Of a DNA stretch of 64,000 nucleotides, positions 1-12,100 are shown in pieces. Positions within the stretch are counted from its first letter, which is position 1. Every line of letters starts with the position of its first letter. The notes below the pieces were generated by a model, which had not been told where the DNA came from, made no database searches, and was given only the letters and a program-made list of their open reading frames with translations. The stretch is from Ligula intestinalis (lineage: Eukaryota; Platyhelminthes; Cestoda; Diphyllobothriidea; Diphyllobothriidae). A program made the translations under genes and the position numbers. The DNA lies in the NCBI GenBank assembly GCA_036362985.1, contig JAYGXS010000005.1, positions 50,321,830-50,385,829 on the forward strand, given 5' to 3'.

Positions 1-557
1 AATTGTTTAGCTGTTTTAAAGTGTCACCGTAACATACTAGCACCGGAAAAAAGTAAAGGAAACACCCGAAGCGAAAGAGAGCAGACAGAGGATACGTTTA
101 AAAATGACCAGGTTTTTTTAACCACGTCTGGAGAAATTACTGGAGAGCAGTAAAGAATTAATTTTGTTAATAAATCTACACACACATTTGGGCAAATGCA
201 AAGGGACATGACAGTCAGGTCAATTCCTAATTTCTCTCAATGGTTTTAAAAGCCGGCAATTAAAATCACGCTTCCTTCTAGCAGGAAACACCGCCTTGAT
301 AGTGGTCAGTCTGCTGACCCCAAACCAGCATTCCACGACCCTGACTGGACACGAACAACTGGCGTACTGCGCAGTCTGGATGTAGAAAGCCCACGGGGGG
401 AGACATCCGACAACATATGCAAACAATTACACAATTCGTCCAAACTCAGATTGCCACCGTAATTCTCAGTCCTCTGATCTATGATACCCCATTATGCAGG
501 TTAGTCTTAACATAGTATTTTTCCTATAGCATCTTTTTACCACTTTGCCATTGAGAA
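1..557. other. No gene recognised
   Basis: Only short chance reading frames are present on either strand. No conserved motif, tRNA, or repeat shared with the rest of the window was seen. Confidence 0.5.
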
Positions 558-1105
558 GAAGAAGATAAGATCGCTGAAACAGGGATTTTATTTGCCTGAC
601 GTTTCGGATTCTGTCGAGAATCCTTACGCGTAGGTAACCGTAGAGTAGTGTGAGACATGCTCTGGACGTGAATGGTCGAGCATGTAGCGGTGGTATTGGT
701 GGTGAGGAAGAGGAGGAGGAGGAAGGGTGCTAACTCCCAGCTCACTCGACGGGACCTGGCCGTATTTTCAAGTTTAACGAGGCCGAAATTCTCGCAAGAG
801 ATGAAAACCGTGTGAGCCGTGAGCTGCTCGAGTCACGGTTCTCAGGCGCACAGTAAATTAACGAGCACAACAAATGGCCGTTCCCATAGCCCGTACTGAC
901 ACATTGTCTCAGCAGGAGAATCAGTCGAGTGGGAAGAGCTGGGCACAACAACAACTCCGAGGTCAATATGGTGTCTAATGAGACCTGTGACCGGCAAAAG
1001 AGAAATTTTAATTCTCTTTTGAAAACTTTGTCTAAAAGTAAGCAACCTCTCGGCGTCATTTATCGGTTTCTCGGCAACAGTAGCTTGTGTAGCCCCACTC
1101 ATTAA
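558..1105 (-). repeat. Penelope-type tail and body module, hammerhead-like core
   Basis: Read on the minus strand, a body module (about 1105-740) leads into a hairpin-forming stretch, the box GAAACGTC (598-605 complement), an AGGCAAATAAAA stretch and a CTTCTTCTTC end near 558. The same tail occurs about nine times in the window, and the body module (including the shared string gagctgct near 822) recurs at 22060-22240 beside another tail. The tail resembles the 3' end that follows the GIY-YIG endonuclease fragment at 3480-4250, so I assign it to a Penelope-like family. There is no intact reading frame. Confidence 0.55.
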
Positions 1106-1234
1106 TCCCTAAAACCTGCATTATTTCCTACGAAAACGGTGTTTATAGGCAGGAAATTAGGGCACGCAGTGGAATTTACTTTCATAAATGCTTAATGCAT
1201 TTTTATTTTACTGTATTTAGAAATTTTATTGATT

Positions 1235-1592
1235 TATATCTGTAGATGTTCCTGATTTGTATTATCATTTAACTTATTGCAGAAAAACCCAATTATCAAA
1301 TTGCAGGTTTCTTGAATTTCCCGAAAAATTGAAAGGGTGGTTGGGAGGTCGTCAACTTCAACTTACCTGTGGTCCAAATTACCGTTCTGGAGTTAGATTA
1401 GAAAAGTCCGCGGTGCCAAACGCCGCGCACACCTTCAATTTGCATGCGGAACAACCTGCTCCCAGCGGCCGCGGGAAGCAACTTTGACCACATTTTTTCA
1501 CTTTACATTTACTTCTAAAAATTTCCTCCACTGCCTATCATATTTTCTCGCCCCAAAAAACTTTACAGCCACCGTTTTTGCTGGTTTCTTTA
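1235..1592. repeat. Relative of the 8607-9122 MITE-like element
   Basis: The stretch from 1280 to 1450 matches the inverted core of the element at 8607-9122 (shared strings such as gcaggtttcttgaatttccc and gttctggagttagattag). Its right part (about 1510-1592) matches that element's terminal inverted repeat (ttacttctaaaaatttcc, then a variant of gccaccatttttgc). A left terminal repeat was not found, so this copy looks rearranged or truncated. No coding capacity. Confidence 0.6.
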
Positions 1593-3479
1593 TTCCTGTG
1601 GCTTTAACTTTAAAGTCGTAGAAGCTTAAAGGTTGTCATCGCGGAGTAAAAACCCGCCGATCCTTGTCAAACTCTCTTCGGCGGTAGATAAAACCTTCTC
1701 TCAGCATGAGCGTTCAGCTCAATGCTTGAAAGGAAACAATATATTTGTATACAGAGATAAAACTTTGATTGAACGTTGGTTTTTACTTAAATAAGAAATG
1801 ATAGTAAGCCTGCTTCAACCAAAGCAAAATTTGTCTCTGCGGATGGACATCTAGGCAATGTAAGCCAATGTCCCTCTGGCTCGACGGAAATTTTGCCTGA
1901 GTCTTCCCTCTTTCACCTTACCCCTGATTCAAGTAAAATTGTGGCAATTCCATGTCATTCCCTCTCTAAGCGAACCACGCCTATGATAGCTATAAATCCT
2001 AAGAATATATAAAGTAAATCAGCGCCAATTAGCCAATTTCGACACGTCATTATAGTTAACGATTCAGCAGCTAAAAAAGGTGAAAACATTCACGGTAGCA
2101 CTTCTGACGAAAAGGAAGTTGAATTGGACGATAGGGAAAACTTTAAATCAGAAAAAAGTGCTCTCAGCACAATGTGAACAGAATCTTTCAGAATCTTTTG
2201 AAACTGCTGTTGCTCCTTTGTCCAGGGATAGCAAAACGAGCAATACGGCGATTTTATCAAAATTGTCACTCGTTCGCTTTATTCATGATGCGAGAGAAAC
2301 CGCGGCAACGCCATCGTTCCCCTTCTAAGCCAACCACGTTTATGATAGCCGTAAAACCAGGTATACCTAAAAATCTCCCTGGTAAGTTCGAAGACGCTTG
2401 TCAAAATCGATAGTGTCACTACTTCTAGCACTACAAACACAATTCCACATGCACTTTTGCGGGCAAATTATGCTAAAATGCCTCAATAGCCTATTTCTAT
2501 GCCCCCTTCTATGTTTTTCATGCCACAATCTAGCCTTTCTTTGCTTGGATCCCACAAATTTACCTTTCTACAATAATCATAGTTCATTTAACAATAACGA
2601 CTAGCCAAATTGTAGACCAGGGCCAATTTGTTTTTCAACTTTTGCTTCTTCCTTGCAGTTTACCTTTCCACCACCAAGTTCTTTTTTTTATAAATACTGC
2701 TGAGCGTAATCTGCATCTCAGGGGTACGCGCAGTACAGTAATTGTGACCTAGCTGGCCTGTCGCAGAAACCAAAGACGTGTCCCCTTAAACTGTTACTTT
2801 TAAATTCCGGATCGCTACTACTGCCACCGCATTAGACTCTGGTTTTCGTAAATCGTTCAAACTTTGTTATGGTACCATTTGTCAAGCATTTGTCAAGCCC
2901 ACTTCAACACGGACAACGAAATCGTGGCAATTAATGGTTTGAAAGCGAAACGTCAAGCCACCACCGCACTAATTACGACCCCCAAGCGGTGGTTACAAGA
3001 GATGATAATTATAGTCCACATGCGAGTGGCTGCTATGAGCTATAAATAACGCGCAATCTGTGCATATATCACCCCAATCTGTGCACTTTTCCATTGCTTA
3101 GACCGTTGCGCTGAACAATGACCCCGCTGATTTTGCATTGGTTTTTAGTACCAATCCCACCTTCTCTATCCTCCTCATTCGTAATCTGCGTTATTTAGTG
3201 ATGGATTGCAGTTGGTGAGCGCTGGTGAAATTTGCTCGGAACAGTAATTTTGTCCTGTTTGAACCAGTTTTAAATTCACAGTGGGGACAAAATGCCTCGA
3301 ACTTAATAATTGATGGGCACGTCCTTCGTAGCGCAACCCAAGTTTAGCTGACTCAACTGTAAACTAAAACACCAAGCTTATCAGACTGAGAAATCGAGTC
3401 GTCCTCGAAGGTACAGCCCATCCTTTCAAAATGTGTGCCTGTACATTATGAGATCGAAGATTCATCCTTCCAGTTTCCC
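1593..3479. other. Non-coding, no gene recognised
   Basis: Nothing recognisable is encoded here. A weak direct repeat is visible: about 50 bp near 1950-2010 and 2305-2360 share the phrase taagc-aaccacg-tatgatagc. Reading frames of 60-80 codons show no conserved motif. Confidence 0.4.
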
Positions 3480-4250
3480 ACCCACTGGATGAGCTTTTAC
3501 ATATGGCCGTCATTCAAACGAGTGACATAAATAAGCCGATGCCTACATGCTCGCACTCCGAGGACCCAAACAGAACCAACCCCTATGATTTGGTACGGGC
3601 TGCCATACATCAAGGATGTATCGGAAGAGATCGAGCTCATTGCCGCGGGACTAAGCGTCAGAATCACACACCGTCTCAAGGCCGCAATGCGCAACCGGGT
3701 CATGAGAATCAGGGATCAATTAAATCCCAGTGAGCAGTCGGACATAGTGTATCGCATGCCATGTCTAAACTGTCTAATAAATTACACGGGACAGACTGGA
3801 CGCATGCTGGGTTCGCGCATACACGAACATAAGCTGGCTGTTCGACGGGGTGACGCATTATCGCAAGTTGCGGCCCACACCTACTAGATGGGTCACAAGT
3901 TCAACTTCGCAGCTGCGAGGATAATTGTCCACGCCAGCAGCAAGACGGGCCAAGAACTGATTGAAGCCTGGGCGTCGGATGACAACTCAGTTGATCGGTG
4001 CATCGATCTGGCGCCTGCATATGTTGCCCTGCGCAGGTGTCTCCAGACTCACGGCCCTGGTGGTTAATTGGTCCTGTGCCTACTCTCTCCACCCCTTGTT
4101 CTTATAACGGTTAATTAGTTCCTTCACCTTTAAGTGTTGCTTGCTTTCGTTGCCGATTTTATCTCTCACGGTGGACTCTCGCATGAAATCGAAAGCTCAG
4201 ATTAATAAAACTATAATTCTGGTGATCGGCACTGCTCCTTCTCCTAAATC
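3480..4250 (+). pseudogene. Penelope-like element 3' fragment, GIY-YIG endonuclease
   Basis: A reading frame from about 3585 to 4066 carries the C-terminal GIY-YIG endonuclease domain of a Penelope-like retroelement. The seen motifs are VYRMPCLNC, YTGQTGR, RIHEHKLAVRRGD, then after an in-frame TAG (3885-3887) GHKFNFAAARII, ELIEAWASD and RCIDLAP. In this family the Arg of the RIHEH segment and the Glu of ELIEAW are the expected active-site residues, and both are present. The stop and the missing reverse transcriptase make it a dead, 5'-truncated copy. The tail (4141-4250) has a hammerhead-like hairpin followed by AATAAAACT and a pyrimidine-rich end, the same architecture as the solitary tails elsewhere in the window. 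Confidence 0.75.
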
Positions 4251-4960
4251 GATAAACATATCTGGGACGCGAAACTTTGCCTCAATTCGTCCCATAAATA
4301 AGTCTCTCAGGAGGATAGTTTATTGCGTTTCAGAAGCGTGCAATGCTAGACTGTTTGAGTCTTTGCATTTCTCGCACTCATTCGGTCTCGTTCCTAAACC
4401 GCCTTTCTGTGACCAGTGTTCGGTACGTCAGATCGGTCGACTGAATGTTGGTGCCTACTGCATCACTTCCTACTGAGCTTGCCTTGTGACCGCTCGTGAA
4501 TGAATAGACCACTCAGGATGACTTATTTCAACCGGACACAGGCATTGCCAACATGTCCGACCTATCAACAGCATTACCTCTCAGCGTTCACAGTAGCCGC
4601 CGTGATCACGACCGTCAGAACCTACTTTCGTCCGTTTTTGACAGACATAAAACTGAGAATAAACAAGGGGTAAGAAGTCGTGCATAACTTTTATAGCAAT
4701 ACTTCTGATCAGATGTCATTCAAGGCTGTCGTGCAGTTTCCATGCGGCCACCATCGAAATTGCCACAGTAATAGACATACGCGCAGGGGGGAGGTGATTG
4801 AAACATAGTGCTGTCTCTGTTAATATAAACACACCCTTATATTGGACATGAGATGCTAGCTTGTCAGCAGGAAGTAGGAGGACTGACAATGGAATGCCCG
4901 ATCTGGACCGAAGTTTTTGTCGCAGTCACGCTGACAGCCTCAGCTGAAGAGTTTTTTGCA
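4251..4960. other. Non-coding, no gene recognised
   Basis: No conserved coding sequence or shared repeat was seen. A short 111-codon frame at 4141-4476 overlaps the Penelope tail and has no recognisable protein features. Confidence 0.4.
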
Positions 4961-4964
4961 AATG

Positions 4965-5105
4965 GCCTGACCATGCTCAACCAATTGCAAGTGTCGAAAG
5001 GAATTTACTACGGCTGTCGAAATTTTGACCTTCTTAACATAAGCAAACAACCTGATCATAGTATTTATATCAGTTAGGAGGAAGGAGGTTGGCCTACTGT
5101 TTGTT
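4965..5105. repeat. Direct repeat, copy 1, flanking the 28S fragment
   Basis: About 140 bp here is repeated at 5690-5835 in the same orientation. Shared strings include gtgtcgaaa, ggatttactacgg or its variant, cttatatca and gaaggag-ttggcc. The two copies bracket the antisense 28S rRNA fragment. Origin unknown; they could be target duplications of unusual length, an rDNA spacer repeat, or a repeat into which the rRNA piece inserted. Confidence 0.6.
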
Positions 5106-5114
5106 ACGCTCATA

Positions 5115-5685
5115 CCACAATTGGACATCCTGTCGACCTCCATAGCACCATGGCCAGGAGCGTGTAGTTAAGGTGACAGCTCTGGCATAACATTATCAGA
5201 CCGACCAGGCACGCTGGCACCATCCAAATAAAAAATGACCTGAAAGTACTCTATCTGCCCAACCATGTGGCAGGCCAAATTGTATCGTCGCGCATCTCTG
5301 GATGGCATTCAAACTTAGAGGCGTTCAGTCTTAATCCCTCTGATGATAGCTTCGCACCGTTGGCCGCTCGGCCAGGCACATGTACCGCATGTCTGAAACT
5401 GCAGTTCCTCTCGTACTAAACAGGATTACCATTGCAACGACCAGAATACACTTCACTGTTTACACAGTTCAACCATCGGAAGGGTAAAACTGACCTGTCT
5501 CCTAATGGTCTAAACCTAGATCGTGTTCCCTATTAATGGGTGAACAATTCATTGCTTGGTGCATTCCTCTTCTCAATGATAGGAATCACCGACATCGGAG
5601 GATCAAAAAGTGACGTCGCTGGGATGGCTTGGCCGCCATAAGCCAGTTATCCCTGTGGTAACTCTACTGACTTTTCTGAGTCTTT
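5115..5685 (-). rRNA. 28S rRNA 3'-region fragment, antisense, pseudogene
   Basis: The complement reads as the 3' portion of nuclear 28S rRNA. The sarcin-ricin loop core AGTACGAGAGGAAC is present (complement of about 5400-5413). Upstream of it come TTACCACAGGGATAACTGGC, GACGTC-CTTTTTGATCCT, GTCGG, TTGTTCACCC and AATAGGGAAC; downstream come GTGCGAAGCTA and GAACGCCTCTAAGT. Homology is clear for about 5240-5685 and probable to about 5115. Small insertions relative to the usual sequence (for example eight bases before GTTACCACAGGG) and changes inside conserved helices argue for a decayed copy. No 18S, 5.8S or rest of 28S is present. Confidence 0.85.
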
Positions 5686-5689
5686 GCAG

Positions 5690-5835
5690 ATAGCCTAACC
5701 ATAATAAGGAGATTCTCGGTGTCGAAAAGGATTTACTACGGCAAGTGAACTTTGGTCCTCTTTAATGTGAGCAAACGACCGGGTCCTAGTACTTATATCA
5801 ATTAGAGAGAAGGAGTTTGGCCAGCTTTTTATCAG
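5690..5835. repeat. Direct repeat, copy 2, flanking the 28S fragment
   Basis: Second copy of the repeat described at 4965-5105, roughly 80 per cent similar by eye, on the other side of the 28S fragment. It abuts the point where 28S similarity stops. Confidence 0.6.
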
Positions 5836-5977
5836 AATTATTTATATTTTATAGGAGATTAAAGCAGCACTGAGGCAGCCCTCATTCAGTCGTAATTTGA
5901 ACATTCTGGAGATGAACGAACATCCACGGATTTGGGGGGTATGTGTATAGAGTGACTGCGTCCTTGCTAGACGTCCC

Positions 5978-8290
5978 AGTACTTACTTGTACTTGTTACA
6001 CTTGTGATCATGCCTGATCTAGCCGGCCTCAATGATGTCACGAACGATACCTCTCCATGCATGGCAATTGGCGGCAGTGGATCTGAAAAGCTCCACCCAG
6101 TCCCTTCTCCAGCGACGGAGGCCGGAGATAGAAGGTCCAAGAACTGCTTTCATGTTCTGACGGACGGTGTCAATCCAAGTCTTCAGTTGCCCTCCTCTTC
6201 GACGTTTCCAGGTGGGTTGTGGCGCCGGGTTGAGGGCACCATAGCTAAGCTCGTGGAGCAGACGACGGATAAAGTGTTCAAATCAACTCAGTCGCTTTTC
6301 CTGAATGGCCTGAAATATCCTCGTGATACGATCGCAGAGGGTGCGGACTGTCTCATTTGTGATAAAGTCGCTATAGTTAACTCGCAGGATCGTTCTCAGG
6401 CACCGGTGGTCAAAGACCTCCAGTCTTCGCCCATCTTCAGCGCGCACAGCCCAGCATTCACATCCATAGAGGAGGACTGACCGGATGGATGCATGGTATA
6501 CACGATTCTTCGTGGCGATGGAGATGTCACGTCGGATCCATAGACGCTTTCGGAGGATTGAGAAAACCCAGCGAGATGCATCGATATGGGAGACAACTTC
6601 GTCCTTGCTCTGCCCATTCAGTAGCAGCTTCGCCCGGAGGTATTCAAAGCTGTCTTCTTCTTCAAGTTGATGGCCATGAATCCCCAGGCGTGCCTTTTTT
6701 CTCAGGGATGCAGCTTGAGAACAACTTCGTCCTTCCGGAATTTAGGGACATGCCAACCGACATAGCGATCACATTTAACCGCGACACTACCGACTGCAGA
6801 CCACCAAAGCTTAAGGCTAACAGCGCAATATCATCGGATGGTCAAGATCAGTTAGGCGGTGTCCGGGTGCAAGCTCAACACCATCCTCTTTATGTATGGC
6901 CTTGCCGAGACTCCAGTCAATGACGAAGTTAAACAGAATGAGCGAAAGGACGCAGCCTTGACGGAAACTAGAGCGGATATCAAAGGAGTGAGAGAGGTTG
7001 TTGTGGACCAGGACTCGTGCGGTGGTAGACCGATAGTAGGCCTTAATCATCGCAATGAGTTTGATGGGCACTCCATCCAGTTCCATTATTCGCCACAGGA
7101 ACTCACGATGGATGGAATCGAATGCGGCGGTAAAGTCGACAAAGCAAAACGACCGTCGGTTGCTTGTAGCTATGGCAGAATTCAAGAATGTGCCTCAGTG
7201 TAAATATTTGGTCCGCACATCTACACCTAGCTCAGAATATGGCTTGTTTGGGTCGTGTCCTGGAGTCACCTACAGACTGGAAGCGTCTGAGAACAATAGC
7301 GAAGATCTTTGCAGTAACATCGATAAGACTTATGCCACGGTAGTTCTCGAATCTTGCCTGAGCCCCAGTCATCGGGAACGGCCTCTTCTCGCCATGCCTG
7401 TACAATAACCACATTAGGCCGGGGAGGCAGGGTGTCGACACATGACTTGTAGATTTCTGCAGGAATACCATCCTCTCCGCACGCCTTGTTGTTGCGTAGC
7501 CTCTGCATTGTATCGATAACTTTGTCTTCGGAAGGGAGGTCGCGTGACACTGCGTAGGCAGGAGAGGGTTAAAACTCCGCTGTGGTGGAGATGGAGGGTG
7601 TGATGGGTTGTTCTTCAAACTTGAGGAGGTGCTTGAAGTGTTCACGCCAGCGATTGACCTTGGCCGAGTTGTCAGCAATGAAACCTCCATTTACATCGCG
7701 AACAGAATCACAGACTGTCGGGAGCTTACCACTAACCTGGTGGATTATTTGGTACAATTTTCGAGTGTCACCAACATTTGACGCCTGCTCCATAGAAGTC
7801 GCCGTTTCAGACAAAAACTTCTGCCGGTCATCTCTAGCCGACTTTGCTGTCTGCTTTCAAAGTTGGCGGAAGGAGGCATCGTTGCGGGACCTGGCTAGAG
7901 TCGTCTCAGCCGACAGCTGCAGGGTTCTTCCGCTGATTTAGTCATTGCGGCGCCGCTGAGTGAATCCGAGAATTTTCTCAGCTGCCCCATAGATGGATTT
8001 CTTCAGTGATGGTTACTTGCTACTGCCCTCGTTGTCAGCCTGGGTCGTAAGACGAGACCGGATTTCTGTGCTTAGGGCCTTGGTAGTGTCGGTTTGCCGG
8101 AGCTTTGTGACATCAAGGCGTCCCGCACGTGACAGTTTGGGCGCATATGACGTCCCAGTTGCAATCACCTGGTGGTTTGAACAGTTGTCGGAGACGTCAC
8201 CTCGCGCGTAGCTGTGAGCATCAGCTTGGAGCCATTGATCTTGGTCACACAGTCGAGTTACTTTATTCTGCACACGAGAGCAGCTGTCAT
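5978..8290 (-). pseudogene. RTE-type LINE (copy A), degenerate reverse transcriptase
   Basis: The complement carries most of a retrotransposon polyprotein. In order: a linker with QIIHQVSGK and DVNGGFIADN (about 7780-7660); RNNKACGEDGIPAEIYKSCV (about 7510-7445); YRGISLIDV; the motif A block FVDFTAAFDSIHRE (about 7140); YRSTTARVLVHNNLS; FRQGCVLSLILFN; and a 3' region ending at a GATCA-containing terminus. The catalytic YADD region is hit by a one-base deletion (about 6838-6848), giving a frame break right after LTDLD. Several other frameshifts and stops exist, and no endonuclease domain was recognised. The 3' end has the tail ACAAGTACAAGTAAGTA, shared with copies at 24165 and 59460. Inactive. 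Confidence 0.85.
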
Positions 8291-8606
8291 CCAGTTAAAG
8301 GGTAAACAGTCTTTCATTTTCATGGTGTTGTTATGTATGCTCGGGTTACTTTGATGTACAATTTCTGCACCTTGTCCAACCATCACGTAGCCAGTCACTT
8401 AGGCGTGTTACATCCACACTTCAAAATTCGACCATCACTTTGAACGAGCTCCATCGTGTGCCCCCAGGTTATGGTGGCACGGGGGTTGGTGACTTTCCCG
8501 TGATGTGGCTTCTAGTGGTAGTAGACATGCAGCTAGCGCCGGGAGTCAGGATCAAATCAAGAAGACCGGAGAGGTGAGAGGCCACATATAGATGGCACGA
8601 CAACAA
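8291..8606. other. Non-coding spacer
   Basis: Between RTE copy A and the MITE-like element. Upstream RTE sequence might continue here on the minus strand but is no longer recognisable. Confidence 0.35.
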
Positions 8607-9122
8607 TAGCTTATCTAGGCCCATTCATATACCCCTAGCCCAGCATTTTGTCCTGCAAAAATGGTGGTTATAGAGTTCTGGGGGTGGAGAAATAGAATAG
8701 GTAGAGAAGGAAAGTTTTAGAAGTAAGTGTCAAGTTAAAAAATAGTAGTCGAAGTTGCTTCACGTGGCCACTGGGAGTAATCTGTTCCGCATGCAAATTT
8801 TCGCTGAACGCGGGGCTTCGCGCCGCGGAATATACTAATCTAACTCCAGAACGGTAAGTTGGACCTCAGGTAAGTTGAAGTAGACGACCTCCTTAATACA
8901 ATTTCAATTTTTCGGGAAATTCAAGAAACCTGCAATTTGATAATCGGGTTTTTCCGCAATAAGTTAAGCAATAATACGCATTAGGAAAATCTACATCTAC
9001 CTTTACTTCTAAAAATTTCCTTCTCTGCCTTTCCTATTTCCCCATCCCCAAAAACTCTATAACCACCATTTTTGCAGGACAAAATGCTGGGCTAGGGGTA
9101 TATGATTGGACCTACATAAGCT
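8607..9122. mobile_element. MITE-like element with ~110 bp terminal inverted repeats
   Basis: The left end (from TAGCTTAT at about 8608) and the right end (to ATAAGCTA at about 9122) are inverted copies over about 110 bp. More than 50 bp of this is nearly perfect, including catatacccctagcccagc on the left and its complement gctgggctaggggtatatg on the right. The core (8760-8990) is GC-rich in the middle, with the palindromic string gcgccgcgg, and has no coding capacity. TA is present just at both ends, which would fit a TA-duplicating (Tc1/mariner-like) origin, but this is only suggestive. Related copies lie at 1235-1592 and 13060-13215. Confidence 0.75.
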
Positions 9123-12100
9123 ACTTTTGCCGAAAGTTAGAACTCTGCCAGTGACAACTCCGGGGCAGGCCTGCTAGATATGCGTTTCAGTGCATTGGCT
9201 GGCCTGCCTAAAGCCTTTGTTTAGACCGTGCAATACAGCTGGCTGGGTTCATAACAAAACTGTAGTCGATTTTGGCGGGGCCTTTGCTTACCTCACGCAC
9301 CCTGCGGTCCGTCTGTCTGTCACAAGACAGACGATAATCAACATCGGCACGTGTCTTTATTAGGTTATTGTGACGGAGGTTTGCTATGACCAAACTTACG
9401 TCCCTCTCTCTCGTCCCACAACCCCTAAATGCGGTGGCAATGACAATAAACTGTCAAAACTAGGTGTAGACGCGGTGCGACTAATCGCCCACCCACGATC
9501 CGTCCCAGATCCGCGCGGCCTGATCCGCCTGTGTGCGTGTACATGACAGAGTTTGCCTCATAGAGTTGGATTCCCTTTCGCAAATTTCGGCATTTGTATG
9601 ATTTTCAGCCGAATGATAGCTGCGTTATAGTCACGGGTGACACGCGTATATCCACTGCGCTACAACCCTGGCCTTACCAACTACGGCTATTAGGTCTACC
9701 TTCACTACTCTGACGGCAGATGTTATTGTTTGGTTAAAGTAAACTTTGAAGACAGGATAAATTTGGATATCCTTGAGGCGGGCTTCGCCGGCGTCGATAA
9801 GATGAGACTTGGTGCACCAATTGACATGTTTTGGTGTGCGAAACCTACATATCTAGCTTCAACCCTTCGGCTCGCGCCGTTTCCCATCTGAGGACTCACG
9901 TCTATGGCTAGGAGTTCAGACCCTGCCACCGGCTGGATTAAACACTTCGGAACCTGCAGTAAGATGCTCTCCAGCCACACAGCTATCCTGTCAGTCTGAC
10001 CCAAAAGGCGAACCAGCATTATTTGTATCTGACCTTCGCTAAGGGCACTGTTAGCGGAAGAAGACTATTGACCACCTTTAGCAAGCTGATAACGTTGAGA
10101 GGAGAGTTGTGATCATTAGAACAAGAATCTTCATCGGCCCCACGTTTGGAGGAGGTGACAACTGTTGCGGTGGGTCATGGTCCCCATGTTATAATTTTCA
10201 CCATGATCAACCCCTCTACGTTCAGGGCTGGACCTTTGCCTGAACAGAGTTAACTGTCATCGTGGTAAGGCAGGGGGTATAGAACCTCCCTGCTTCGGGA
10301 TGCGCGCGCTTAGTTTACAGTCGTTTAGGGTTGATGTTCAGGCTCCAGTCAGGGTTAACTGTGGGGTTAAGATTTCGCTAAGAATTAGTAACCCTGACAC
10401 TAATCCTAAGCGAAACTTTAAACCTTCCCGGCATTTTTTGTAAGGTTGTTTTAGTATCAGAAGTTTTATTGCCGCCTCACCGCCATCGCATCCAGGGGCA
10501 GCATTTATGAGCAAAAGTTTGGAATATTTACTATACATTGATGAATAACCCTGCGAAAGCAGTTGTGACGATTAACGAACGCGATGCGGGCGATCGAGTA
10601 ATCGTCGCGCCTTGTACGACCATCGATTATTGATATAGAAACTGCTAATTGTCATTGGTTTTTTTCCGAAATACTTGCTGCGAGTTAACCCATGAATTTA
10701 TGAGGAAAGAAGAATGCTCTTCAAACTTTATAGCTAAGCATGTACAAAAAATCACATGCGAAACTCCGGAGGTGCACTGATGAGCCGTCCCGCCCCCCGC
10801 CACTGCTCAATGCAATGGTACCTAAACTAGAACGCATATCAGGACTTTTATTCAGTTGGTCTGTTGTGTGATGAATCCGGTAACAGTTTATTACTGTTGT
10901 GTTAATCATCCTTATTTTTATTATGTTGTAGCTTGTTTATTTTGTCCTTTTGTCTTCTTTTTCTTCACTTTTGTTAGTTATATTAAGCCTTAAATAATTA
11001 ACCGGTCCTTAACTTGTTTTTAAACTTGACAGTTTCCCCTAAAACACGTTAGTTCTTGGCTAATAAATGAAAATTTTACCAATAAAATTCCGCCTCCTCT
11101 TTTAAGGTCCGTCGTTTCTTTGACGCAGTAGAACTTGTGGGGGCGTGCGGTAAGCGAATAGCGTGCTTCCAGGGTTTTCATGCAAATTTTGTGGTTTTTC
11201 ATCAGGTAAGGCCATAAATGTGCCTATCTCTGCTGGTGTGTTTGAGTGTGAAAACGAAACATCAGGTGAGTACAGCTCCTGTTTCAGGGGTCGCCTCTCC
11301 TTTTGTCGCACCCGCTTACGGGAACTCACCTTTTTGAATGCATCGACAGAGGGGGTTAAGATAATGTAAATAACTTACCTGGCGGAATGTAAATTAATAT
11401 TTCTGCACCGAGCTACATGCGAATGTACATAGCCTAAACCAAACTAGGAAATTCACAATGGAAGACCACCAAAACAATCCGCTTCGGTTAACGGGCGCGC
11501 TACTAGTCCAGAAAAGGACAGAACACCGTTTTTGATACACTCCACGGCCAATCTCGTGAAGGTTTAAGCGAAATTGTGAAATATTTTTTCACTTACAGCG
11601 TACTACTTCGATAAAAAAAACTGCTACTTATGTAGCACGCATTCGCTCCATCGATTTTCAACAGCCTTATAAACGCAAAGACATTTTATATAAAATGTGC
11701 ACAAAACATCCTTTCTTGTATTCTTTTTGTAAGAAATCACCTTCGATTCAGATTTTCTACCAGATTAAAGGATACGCTTCCGTTTTAAATAAGTTTCTAA
11801 TTGTGAGATTTTTAGGAGCTTAAAATGTAGCTTCAACTACCAACACTTTCGCGCACATATTTATGCTGCTTATGAAACATACAACATTGTCGACATCTAT
11901 TGCAAACTTAAACGAGTCGGAGATTATATATTCTTAATAGCGTAGACGAAAATTCGGTTTTCCTTACACTTCAAGTACATAGTTTATAGTTCAGAAGCCG
12001 TAAACGCAAGTGCGACGATAGGCCGTGTTCCGACATATTCGACAAAGGCTAAATTTTCTCTAGCCCGCAAGAGTAGAAAATTTTAATGAAACATTATGTT

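Noticed and set aside
6004..6923. Plus-strand frames of 144-158 codons
   Set aside because: They are antisense to the RTE copy A reverse transcriptase, which is recognisable on the minus strand.
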